From Codonopsis lanceolata (lineage: Eukaryota > Streptophyta > Magnoliopsida > Asterales > Campanulaceae), in assembly GCA_013146195.2 (NCBI GenBank), contig CM028378.1, positions 90,206,295-90,270,294 of the forward strand: a stretch of DNA of 64,000 nucleotides, read 5' to 3'. The translations under genes and the position numbers were made by a program. This document shows positions 35,457 to 46,234 of this stretch, piece after piece; position 1 is the stretch's first letter, and every line of letters begins with the position of its first letter. Under the pieces are notes generated by a model. The model worked only from the letters and a program-made list of their open reading frames with translations. It was not told where the DNA came from and made no database searches.

Positions 35457-36420
35457 TGTAAGGGTAAAATAGGCATGACCTATTTTGGTTTTGTTTCACC
35501 TTTCTTGGTCATAAAGTTTTGGTGGATATTTGGTAACAAAATCTTTAGTTGCATTTTTGGAAACATAATTTTCCTAAAGATTTTTTGTTTTCTTGATCCT
35601 AAAGTCTATGAGTCATTTTTGGTAACAAAATATTTAATTAGATTTTGGTTTTCTTGGACCTAAATCTTAGGAGTTGTTTTTGGTAACTAAATCTTTATAT
35701 AAATCCTATTCTAACCATGATTCTTGTGTTCTTTGATATTTGGTAATCAAATCCCATTAAATTTCTAAGTTGTTGATTTTTCCTTAATAACTAATCCTTT
35801 TCCTTTTAGTAGATGGACTGTTTTCCGTGTGTGTAGGAGACCGCATGATATCGCATAACTATAAATAAAGGTGCAAGGATTCGTGCTGTGTGAAGAGCTT
35901 TAGAGAGAGAACTAAAAGCCACAAAAAGCTGTGAGCAGAATAAAAAGATCAGAACCAGATTCTAGTCCAGAATTGCAGCAGTCCGCCGAAGCTGTCAATG
36001 TTATAACATTGGCAGTAACATTGGAATTCTGGAAAACTGTTTTGTCTTCCTATTTCAGTTTAGGAAGCTGTTTTTATTTCTTCCCACGTTTTTGTTTATT
36101 CTGTTTTATGTGGGGTTTTTGCTCTCTAAGACTTGTTGTCTTGTGAGAGTGTTTTGTTTGGTGATTTCACATTCTTTTTGTAAAACAATTCATCTTTTTA
36201 AGTGAAATCCTTTTGGCCATGAGGCTAGATCTACAAGCATAGGCTTGTAGATTGTTTGGTAAACCTTTTGTGATTAATTTCGTGCTTTAGTATTAAGTCT
36301 TCCGCTGTTTTTTTTTATTTTTGTGTCTATTGTGACTTCCATTGTAGCTTTTTCACAAGCTACATTAGAAACTGCATTGGCTGCAGTTTTTGGAGATTCC
36401 TAACAACTTGCGTTCTTTCA
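35457..36420 (+). repeat. Copia derivative 3' LTR
   Basis: 964 bp, TG...CA, near-identical to the 5' LTR except for a divergent tract of about 45 bp at 35950-35993. TATA-like CTATAAATAAAGG at 35859-35871; the CAATGTTATAACATTG palindrome follows at 35996-36011. Confidence 0.92.
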
Positions 36421-36425
36421 GGATC
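36421..36425. repeat. Copia target duplication, right
   Basis: GGATC, identical to 31225-31229. Confidence 0.85.
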
Positions 36426-37771
36426 AATGAGGAATTTTTGGTGAAGTTTGTATGATGGACATGCAGTACATGCCACATCAGTAAATCAGATTTCTGACAT
36501 GAACTTGGAGGGGCTGTATTTTGATGAATACAAGTCCTAATGGAGCAATTTAAAAGCCTAAAGTATAGTATCAAGAGTCTAGTTTCAGACTAGGCAATAA
36601 TCCACTCATTTGGAGTTGTGAGAAATTCATGGCTGAATTTACAAGTTGACTAATCAGAATGAGTCACAACAGAGAACCAGATTTTTAACATGAATTTGAG
36701 GTGACTGTATTTTGATGAATACAGGTCCAAATAGATTACTTTAAAGTGTTAAATTATAGTTCCAAGAGTCTAGTTTCTGAATATATAAAATTCATGAAAT
36801 TTGGAGTTGTGAGGAAATAATGGTCGAATTTATAAATTGACTGGGCAGAATAATCATAACCGAAAAATAGATTATTAGCTTGATCTTGATATGATCATAG
36901 ATTGATGAACACAAGTCAAAATGAAGTGATTTAAAAGGCTAAGTTATAGTTTAAAGAGCCTACTTTCTGAATAAGAAATATTCAGTACATTTTGTGTTGA
37001 GAGGAATTTTTAATACAATTACAAAGATTGCTGTGCCGTATGATTTGTAATATTTGAACTTGTTAAGGATTGATTCTCCATACTTGATGAATATGACTTA
37101 TAAAGCATATAGTGTTTCTTTCCTTCAATCATGTTCTACTATTGGGTTGTTAACTTGCTATGAAATTTGGATTCCACTAATAGGTGGGATTATGAACTTG
37201 AATTGAACTAAGACTTGATTTGATATTAATCAACTCAGGCTTCCATCTTCTACTTGACTTATTGATACGTGAACTAGGGTTCCTAAATGGAACAAGAACC
37301 TAGCTATGCCTTAAACAAGAACATAGAAGGGCTAGAAATGCATATAGCATTTATACCCTATTTGGATGAAACTGTAGTAAGGACTCAACGGAGTCGAGTG
37401 AAGGAACAATTGAACCTTACGAGGATCGTTGTGAGATCCTATGATAATTATATTCCATTTGACTAGATTACTAGCTTTTGGGACTTGAACCGAATAGAGT
37501 GAACAACTTGATACTTATGATTGAGCGCATTGGCTAGTGCTATTTTCCCGAGTAGAGAGGTCGGACCCGAGAAGAGAGCTCGGTACTTTGATACCGGAAC
37601 ACGGGTATCACTGGCACAATATGATTAACAATTGTGATTGCAGGAGCGACACAATGACATGGATTTGGTACCTTCTCTATCCTTTATGTGGCTTACTATG
37701 GGCACTTATGTGATAACAAAGTGTTAGTTGAACATGAGATCTTATTGACCATGTTTGTATGGGCTGATGTT

Positions 37772-38070
37772 ATATGAAAGACTTGATGTGTATATATATA
37801 TAGATATGCACACTTACACATGATGATTATATGAGAGATTTGATATGTATATATAGAGATATATATACTTATATATGAGATATATATGAAAAACTTGATG
37901 TGTATATATATATAGATATGCACACTTATACATGATGATTATATGAGATATTTGATATGTATATATAGAGATATACATACTGAACTAGGTGTATATATAT
38001 AAATACGCACCCTTACACGTGATGATTATATGAATAGCTTGATTAGTATATATGATGATATATATACTTG
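37772..38070. repeat. AT-rich tandem repeat in the LARD LTR
   Basis: About two and a half degenerate units of about 115 bp, each with GACTTGATGTGTATATAT, GATATGCACACTTA, CATGATGATTATATGA and GATTTGATATGTATATAT. The same array is at about 26970-27190 and, inverted, at 51410-51640. Confidence 0.75.
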
Positions 38071-39112
38071 CATATGATGTTTTGTGGGAACTACCTTCTA
38101 ATTCATTTGATTTGTGCCTGAACAGGGAATTCCACTCTGGTTCATTTGGATGGTTTAGTAAGTAAGAAGAAATGGTTATCTTGTGGAGTATCGAAACGAT
38201 ACGACGCCTCTTCACGGGTTTTTCTGTCATTTATAAAATGACACCATGATTATTTTTATGTTGCATAATTATATGTTACATATCTCTTGTAGTAGCGTAC
38301 TGGGTCATTATGACTCATTCCGTACTTTGTTTTCTAGTTGCAGTAAATTGGTAGCCGCGTTGAGGTCGAGTAGATCGTGATTGTAGCAGTGCGCAGCTGA
38401 TCGATAGATCGAGATTAGATCGTTTGGTTCGTGTTTGTAGCAGCCGATTTTCCCGAGTAGCAGCTTGTGGAGTTTTGTTCCTATTTAGCATTGTCATTGA
38501 TATCAAGTACTTTGCTATTCTTGTGAGATCGAAATTTTGTAAAGTTATTTAGACTTTACAGTCGGGTAGAATACTTGGGTATTGGTATTGGTTATTTCTT
38601 GGGCCGACGTGATGTGTCGTGCCTTGTTTGTGGTTTTAGTATTTATTTCAGTTGTCTCCCGGGCACGCAGTAGCTTTGGGGCTTTTCTTTATTCTATTTG
38701 TTATAGTTATTGATTGACCCTGGTATGCTTTAGTCGTTGGGTAGTTGAGATATCAGGTTGATTCTTTATTGAAACGACGGCCTGGAGAGCCGATTGTTTG
38801 ATTAGCGTCTGCAATGTTGTGGCACGCGAGTTTTGTTTTTCCTCCTTTGAGAGATAATGTCTCTCTTGGTTTCATTGTCATTGGTTTCGAGCTACATAGC
38901 TTGGGACTTCTTTTCTTATATTGCTTCCGCTGATTCGATTTTTGAAATACCGTATTTTAGTGCGGCTTTATGTTCATGTTTAGAGCGTGTTAGCTCGACT
39001 GTTCGACTTGCACTACTGTTTAACAAGTGCTTGTCCTCTTCTTAAGTTAGTTCCAGCGGCACGACCTTGGGATTTCGTGTTGGAATCCGGGTCGGGTCGT
39101 TACAGAGGAAAT

Positions 39113-39945
39113 TGAATATCTGGAGAAACAGAATATTCAATTTGTAGAAGAATAGTAAAGATTACAACAATAAGATATAAATGATTACGAGTTGATGCAG
39201 ATCTTCGTGTTGTTGTTGAGGACTTCGTTGATCAGTTAATGATCTCTTGAATGCACTGAGTATAAAGCTTGATGTTATTGGATAGATTCAGAGCATTGTT
39301 ATTTTTAGTCTTTAATGGCAGTATTTATAGCTGGGCATCCTTGAGACCGTTGGAGAAGACAAAGTGAGAAATAGCTCTATTAGGTTGGATGCTTTAAATG
39401 CTTGGAGCTGCTTTTGACTTCATCCTCAATCTGAGACTGATCAGGGTATGGAGAAGAATAGGTGCAGAAACTATCAAGAGGGTGACAAACAGAGTTGCAG
39501 ACCTGCAGTAGTTGGTACAGTCTGTTTGTGTCAGACTGTGCACCTGCTCTGCCACATTCAGGAGTCGAAAGTCTTCATGCTTTTTCGGAAAAGCTGGAGG
39601 GGCATGTCTAAGAAGTCAAGCGCTTATTTGAAGATGGATTAGTTCAAATTCAAACTAACTAAAGCTGAATTTAAATAATCCACTTAAGCTTGATATTTGG
39701 AAGAGCTGAACACGTCATGCTGTCCGAGTGTAGACAAGGTCTGCCGTTGGAGGCTGCTAGAGAAGTCTGCTGGTGAAGCCTTCAACCGAAGTCTTCTGCC
39801 TAAACCTGTGAAGTCTAAAAACTATTCTAAGGAAAAGTTCTATACACAGTTGCGACGCTAACTGGTACGCAGCCCATTTAGACACTAAGTATAGAACATA
39901 ATGTAATGAATGAACAAATGCAAATCAAGATACATATGAGAAACA
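39113..39945 (-). repeat. 3' LTR of the Transposase_32-like element
   Basis: Minus-strand start TGTTTCTCATATGTATC after the purine tract, end CCAGATATTCA. About 833 bp with TG...CA ends. No second copy lies in the window, so the left boundary rests on the TG/CA rule and on the abutting LARD LTR end at 39104. Confidence 0.55.
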
Positions 39946-40213
39946 ACAATCTCCTCCTATTTGCATCTGGTCATCATTACTTACAAGTGAGGGCTATGAA
40001 AACTTTTTAGGATAGATAATAGCATGTCAGAAAATACTTATAAATTTTATAACTGGATGTTTAAATTCTAAGCGGATGTATAAATTTAAATAACAAGAAT
40101 TTAAACAGTAGACATTTTTTAAAAGAATGAACTTCTGTATTTCAAACAAAAAGTTTAATTTGTACAGAGTTTTCAAAAAAGATAGATACAAAGGATAGGG
40201 ATAGAAAGATATA

Positions 40214-43016
40214 AGCTACCAAGGCCCTTTTCCATTTCCTTTGGCTGCTCTGTCAGCTGCTTCTCTTTCTCGTCGTAAGCACTCGAGTTCTTCAACTCTT
40301 CTGGTGTATTCTTCATTAGCAGAGGTTGGTTGTCAAGTGGAGCAAGAACAGTAGTCAAGTTCTTCTCGTAGTCTATTGTTCTCATCCATCAGAGTTCGGT
40401 TGATAGACCTTAGTTGTCTCTCCTCCATGATGGCCAGATCACGTTGGCGCTCAGCATTGATCTGATCATGCCCTGCTTCAAGAGCTTGATTGTTGAGCTA
40501 CAGTACTGGAGGGCGTCCGTGACCCAGGTGAAGGGTTATGATGTGGAAGAGTTGGTAGAAGAGAGTTGAGCAGAGTCTGACATACTCGTTGCGTTGAGCC
40601 TCCATATTGATCTTCAGATCGGTAGACTCATGCCTCATTTCTCAAAACTTGGTCCAAACATCCTCTTGGAATTGGCGGAGGATGGCGCATTCCTGTCTGC
40701 AACCCTAGAAGATTCAGTTGCAAGCTCTGCAGCAGTTGTGGAGATACTTGTAAGTTCTCCCAGTCTGTTGTAATTGGCATCTAGGTGGCTCAGGATTTCG
40801 TAATTTTCCGGTTGGGATGTAGAAGGGTTGAGGTCCACTTGTATAGGCTCAATGCCAGCAGACAAGGTGGCATCGGTAGTAGTAACAGGACGGAAGGGCT
40901 GCTGTAGGGGTAGTTTCTGAGTTGGAGGTGGAAGAAGAATCAGGTGTAGGGAACGTATGGGTAGAAGAGGAATTGGATTGAGGTGGGGATGAAGGAGAGG
41001 TTGGGGGGATTTCAATATCTGTGTCTGAATGATCACAGATTTTGGATTGGGTTGGTAGGGGTTCAGTTGAGAACTAGAAGGAAGGAGGGAGATAGAAAAG
41101 GGCTTCTGGTCTCACACGTTGAGGTTGTGGAGGAGGTGGAACAGGCTTGGTGAAGAGTTCTGTTACTGATGAAAGTTCAAAGATGAACTTCGTAGTAGCA
41201 GAGGAGAGGATGGGGGAAATCAGGGGGTTAAGATAAGTGGAATGGGTTGGTTTCGTTTGGATGGTGTAGTGTTGGATTGCGTAGGAGTGGGTGAGTGAGG
41301 TGTAGAGGGGTTTGGAGAATAGTTGAAGGGTGATGGAGGTGTTGGAGTTGATGATTTGGTAGGCTCCTCCTGAGGGATAGACTCCTCAGGGGTGATTGGC
41401 TCCTCCTGAGGGATAGATTCCTCCGGAGGGGTAATTCCGTCTGAGTAGATGGGTCAGTAGGATTGGTTTGAGAAGGGTGAGAAGGTTGGTTGCCAGCAGA
41501 CTTCCTTTTCTGCCTCAACGGTTGGATAGGAGATCTAGCTGCTTCATTAGCAGAGATGACATGGTCTGCTGGTGGTGTGGTCGATAGGCCTTTACGCAAT
41601 TGCCTGTGTTTAGGTTTGGGTGATGGTGACGGTTGGTCAGAAGATGGTTTGCGTTTTGGGGTTTGGGATGGCTAGGGAGTGGAGGTTGTTCGTTCAGGAT
41701 TGGATGGTTGAGGAGAAGAGGTTTGTCCATCAGCAGCAGAGGAGCTGCCATTAGACTTTAGACGTCTACTGGCCTTCAGTTCCTTCCGAATCCATTCTGC
41801 TTGAAGCTCGTCTATTTCAACTTCCTGCCTAGCCTTATTAGCAACATCAGCCTTGGTTTTGGTAAATATGTCAGCCAAGACTTCAGCCTCATTCGGTGAG
41901 AAACTAGTTGCCTTTCTGGTTTGTGCAACCTTTCGTCGCTTCCACATGTGCTCGGACTCATCTGCTAGCTCTCAGGCTTCTTGCAGGATGTCATGGGCAA
42001 CAATAGAGGTAGCCTTCTCAAATCTTGCCTTGGCTGCATGGATGGTTGCACTGGCATCATCATACATGTCCATGTCGAACCGCATGACCATCATAGGAGT
42101 AGGCTTTGCTATTCTTTCAGTAGCAACATTGGGGAGCCCTCTTTGCTGCCTCCTCTTATTCTCATGTTCAACGTAGTTGTTGAGGAAAGTAGCAGTCAGA
42201 TGTTTGTCTTTTAACACCTTGGTGAGCTCATCTGGCTTAACGGCAGATTTGATTTCTGGCATATCCCTTAGCAGGGATTTAATTAGCCGGACAAAGGGTC
42301 TCTTGGTGTAGGGGCTGTTCTTCACTATTGCAATGTGGCTGCGGAGCTCGTTGAAGATAATGGCGCCGAAGTTTAGGTGAGTCCTCTGGTGAATGGCACT
42401 TGAAAGATTGAGCTGTTGGGTTGTGAAGATATCGTGGGCTCCATTCTTGAATAGCAACGACTTGTCCAGCAGATGACTGGAACAGTAGACGTCCAAAGGA
42501 AAGACGTTCCTTAGCATTTTGCATTGAGGTTCCCTTGGAGTATCAGTTGCCCTCATTGCTTCCCAGGCTCTATTAGCCTCAGCAATGGATAGTTCACTGT
42601 CTCCGCCATAGTGAACTCTAATGACTTTGGATATCACCTTGGCAGAGAGAGAGAAGGGAAATCCACGAATCCATCCTCGGAAGACAAACGGTGTCTTGGG
42701 ATTGGTTTCCATCCGTTGGTAGAATTCTTCAGCGAGGAGGATGTTGTAGTGTTCGTCGTGGAGACAGAAGAGGGGGAGAATCCTAGATTCATTCATGTCA
42801 TCACACATTTTGGCTCTAGCAACAAATGTGCGAACTGTCTTCATGTCAATACACATGCCTAGGAGGTACATTTTCGGTTCGAGCTACTAAATGATGTCAT
42901 GTGGAGCAGGATAGATAGGAAACCCAGGAACGTTGATGGAGGGGTTAGGGTGAATGACTTGTTCTGGGTCACATACTTTCTTTTTACCAGTATTTGTCTT
43001 GGCAGATGATTTCACC
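40214..43016 (-). pseudogene. Transposase_32-like ORF with coiled-coil tail
   Basis: Over 900 codons once. The core (about 42871-41972) resembles the Pfam 'putative plant transposon protein' family (Transposase_32): LLAEEFYQRM, FVFRGWIRGFPFSLSAKVI, RNVFPLDVYCSSHLLDKSLL, HLNFGAIIFNELRSHI. A TGA at about 41974-41972 splits it in frame from a charged segment (ELADESEHMWKRRK), and a TAG near 41674 from a Pro/Ser/Arg-rich part to 41228. The frame then shifts; the end (about 40500-40214) is a predicted coiled coil (DLAIMEERQLRSINRTLMDE, NNRLREEL). Upstream, two stops (TAG TAG) lie near 42890, and TTTTTGTAG just before 43016 could be a splice acceptor. The family's biochemical role is not established; here it may stand in for Gag. 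Confidence 0.55.
41362..41433 (-). repeat. Two 36-bp tandem repeats in the Pro-rich ORF part
   Basis: GGCTCCTCCTGAGGGATAG recurs with a period of 36 bp, a multiple of three, adding 12-residue units to the low-complexity region. Confidence 0.75.
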
Positions 43017-43181
43017 TACAAAAATCGTTTCAGAAATTAGGGCTTTTCCCTTAACAGAACAAACAACCAAAGATTTCATTTTTACGAATAAAATAAATTT
43101 TTCGGATAAAAAAATTGTAACCCTTGAATGTTTGGAGAGTTAAATGCAGAGAAACATCAACATATAATTCTCGAAGAAATA

Positions 43182-46100
43182 TGTGACGACCCGACCCGGA
43201 CCCCGAGGAGGAATCGCGAGTCAAGCCGTCCAAATAGGACAACAATTCATGCAAGGACTCAATTATAGAAAACGACGTGACGCAACATTGTAGATGAAGC
43301 GCGACTCGACACTAAAATTCCAGAATAATTTAAAACTTTTTAAACCTGATATAGCAATTAAAGACAAGTATACCAATTCATCGGCAACTTTACAACCAGA
43401 GCCCAACACTAAACAGTTCATGCAAATATACCTCGATGGCTACAACATGCCGGAGAAACAACATAAGTAAATAAGAGCTAAAGTAATGCCCAGCGGAAGA
43501 CTTAAAACATGAACCAACTACATCTATACAAGGCTCGACGTACATGCGCCGACACTCAAAATAGGATACATGTTACTACAAGTATAGACATAAATACGAT
43601 AAAACCAAGTTCCCAAAGCGAAGTCTAAATGACTTGCTAATCCCAACGTCCTTACAAAAGAGTTCCAAAATAAGGACATCTAAAAAGAACAACCTCGTCG
43701 TGAGTGATCTCGGAGAAGCACGAACCCTGCAATGCCTCATCGAGAAGTACCTGGACGGCTCGGATCTAAAGCAGTAAAAGGGAGGGGGTAAGTCATAAAG
43801 ACTTTGTGAGTTAACAATTATGCATGCCATGGCATCATACAACATACATAGCAAGATATCATCTTTAATATCAAGTCAATCAAAGCATTCATTTAATAAA
43901 CACTTAAATCGCATATCCATGGTAGCACATTGTTTCAAATAGGTGCTATAAAGTAAATCACATATTAAGAGGATATGTTATGGAACAGATGCCGCTACGT
44001 AGCTCCTGCAATACACATCGTTAACTTATCGTGCCAGTGATACTCGTGATGGATGTATCAAAGTACCGAGCTCTCTACTTGGTAATTAGACTTGCCAATG
44101 TGCTCTGTTAGTTACAGCAAAGGGGCTACTTCCCCACTGTGGCCAACAATGGAGGGGTGTGTGATAAAAACCCAGTATAACAACCCATCACTATCACGAG
44201 TCCCATAACTCGTGACGGCGATGCATTGTCACACCATCGACTCAACCAAATATGTCAGCTGGACTAATGCAATGCCAAGTAGATGTTACTCGTCATATAA
44301 ACTCAAATAAGGAACAAGTTCGACATGAGCGAACTTATTCAACAAGTAGGTGTTTACTCATTAAGGAAACAAATAGGAATTCGACAAGAGCGAATTCAAC
44401 ATGTCAAATAGATATATCATTCTACAACATGCTCTCAATTATGCATTTACTTCACACAATCATATAAACCGCATAAGAACTCGATTGAGTCTTATAAGCA
44501 CGCATATCAAACATGCCCTTTAATTCATCCCAAAGTCACGTGAGCTAATACCTTAGTCTAACGAACTACAATCGTCGTAGGGATTGAATGTGGAGTCGGT
44601 ATTATTCAATAACTCCCTAATCTCAACTCCGATGAGTCATTGCTAAAATGCAACCAAATAGAGCATAGATACTATATGCATCACATTGCTCTTTTCTATG
44701 TTCTCCGTTCATTTAGAACTTAATAACTAAGTCGTTCATGACCTTAAACTAGCCATAAACCCATTCCCGAGTTTCAAACCCTAGAATCGGTGATTTTGTT
44801 AAACCTACAATTGAAACATATTCTTTCACAAGAGTTGATCCTAAGCTCATTTAGAACAACATTCATGCTTTACACAAAGTCAAAATCATAACTTCATATA
44901 GAAATCATAAAATCCTACATACTTTTCATAGGTTGAGTTGGAGGATTCTACTTGACAAAAAGTGTTCCTAAGCATCATTAGAACAACTATAATGAAGGGG
45001 ACATGTCATAATATTTAACATGAAAATTCTGGGAATTGTCAACTCACCTTAAGCCTATGAATAATGGATGGAAGGAAGATTAAACCAAGGATTGTTGTAG
45101 AGGAGGGCCTCATCGATTCGGCGGTCTCGAATCGCCGATCGGGTCACCGGAAGTCCGGTAAATGGTCTCACAAGGTAGGCTTCTTCTGAAGGACGAAAAT
45201 GGAGACTTACTCTCTGCAAATCTGAAGCTTGGTGATCATAAATGGCTAAAAAGGCTGAAAAATGGTTTATATACTTTCCAAGAAGACCATAGTCCAAGTG
45301 ATGGAGGTTATATGGCTTCCTATTGGCCAAGGGATGCAAGCCCTTGATAAGGACTCATCCAAGGGTTTAGAGAGGTTTAAACTAAGTCAACAAGGGAGGC
45401 TCAAGTCACTTAAGACGTCCAAGGGCCAAGGGTAGGAGGGTCATCAACCAAAACTTACCAAAAAACCCGTATGGTGAATTTCTGACAAATGTGGTCGCTT
45501 CAAAAAGGGACCATGCGAGCGCATGGTCCTGTTCCTTCTAGCCTGCACATTTTGATGTGCTCTCAGCATCTCAACGCGAGCCAATGCCAAAAAACCAATG
45601 CGGCCGCGAGGTTCAGGTGCAAAACTTGGTCTAAAGTTGTCCTAAATGATTCCAAACTCATGGGTAAGCATCCTAAGGTGTAATCCAACTCAAAACAAGT
45701 CGGAAACACACCCGAACAACCTCCGAAACAAACTAAAACATGGCTGGAATCGCTCGACAAAAGGCCAACGAATCAAACACGATTCAAACCCAACTTAAAC
45801 TAGGATAACAAGAACATGAATAAGGCTTGTCTAAACATGGTTATGGCTTGCATACAAGGCCTAGAACTCAAACGAACATCTCTCGAGACGAAACGCAAGA
45901 AATACAAGCAACGATGAACAACCTCAAAACACAAACGAAGCAACGAAGCTTCTAAACTTCCAACCAAGCATACAAAAACTAAGATGAACATTATAAATCT
46001 TATATGCAAGGTACTAAGACTCCAATGAGACTTATTTAGGTGCTAACATGCTAAGATGAATACTCGAAACATCAACAACAAAGCATGCAACGCATGGAAG

Positions 46101-46234
46101 ACAATCACTCTATTATGATCTTAACCAACTCAATGCAAACATGATATGAATGAAATGAAGTCTCCAACATGTCAAGACACATAATAAACATGTTATAATG
46201 ATGTTGTTCATGCAAAGGGGTTTGGGTTCTCACA
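43182..46234 (-). repeat. Chromovirus 3' LTR, 3.05 kb
   Basis: Minus-strand start TGTGAGAACCCAAACCCC directly after the purine tract CTTTAAGTGGGGGAGGA, end GGGTCCGGGTCGGGTCGTCACA. It has the shared CGCAACATTG block near 43271. The left flank is AAATA, but the matching right flank of the element is not visible. Frames inside are short. Confidence 0.8.

Larger units (their letters stand above)
31230..36420 (+). mobile_element. Copia deletion derivative, complete ends
   Basis: 5,191 bp with both LTRs, a tRNA-iMet primer site, a polypurine tract and GGATC duplication, inserted in the LARD 3' LTR. The internal 3.27 kb has a shortened gag, a scrap of RNase H and a long 3' spacer (34200-35440). Protease, integrase and reverse transcriptase are absent, so it needs proteins from another Copia element. 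The LTRs look near-identical over most of their length, so the insertion is the youngest event recognisable in this block. It carries seven or more copies of the palindromic unit described in the findings. Confidence 0.93.
26954..39104 (+). mobile_element. Large non-autonomous LTR element (LARD-like), copy 1
   Basis: Plus-strand order: 3' part of the 5' LTR (26954-28225; its left part was displaced by LINE copy 2), primer site (28239-28249), about 1.3 kb of non-coding internal DNA, polypurine tract AAGGAGGAGAGGA, and a 3' LTR (29537-39104) holding a nested Copia. Without the Copia the LTR is about 4.37 kb, more than three times the internal domain. No gag or pol frame exists; only the last codons before the tract (IEFEDEFF) resemble the end of a chromovirus polyprotein. 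It must have relied on another gypsy's proteins. A second copy lies at 48698-52710 on the minus strand. Confidence 0.75.
29537..39104 (+). repeat. LARD 3' LTR with nested Copia
   Basis: Starts TGTGAGACCCCGAATCC after the polypurine tract and ends GGGTCGGGTCGTTACA. It is continuous except for the Copia at 31230-36420 plus one GGATC copy. The left part includes a plant-like leader near 30180-30420; the middle (36426-37100) has three diverged copies of a segment like TTTTGATGAATACA...AGAGTCTAGTTTC. Confidence 0.75.
39113..43181 (-). mobile_element. LTR element with Transposase_32-like ORF, 5'-truncated
   Basis: Minus-strand element: 3' LTR at 39113-39945, polypurine tract (ATAGGAGGAGATTGT, complement of 39946-39960), a short spacer and a decayed ORF (43016-40214). 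The right end is cut where the gypsy LTR begins at 43182, so the primer site and 5' LTR are missing. There is no reverse transcriptase or integrase, so it is non-autonomous. Its Copia-like tract and LTR suggest dependence on a Copia, but that is inference. Confidence 0.6.

Noticed and set aside
37772..38070. CRISPR-like repeat array
   Set aside because: Units are about 115 bp, AT-rich and contiguous without spacers; it is a tandem repeat in a plant LTR.
41490..42214. Plus-strand frames opposite the Transposase_32-like ORF
   Set aside because: Antisense to a frame with recognisable family motifs; no own similarity.
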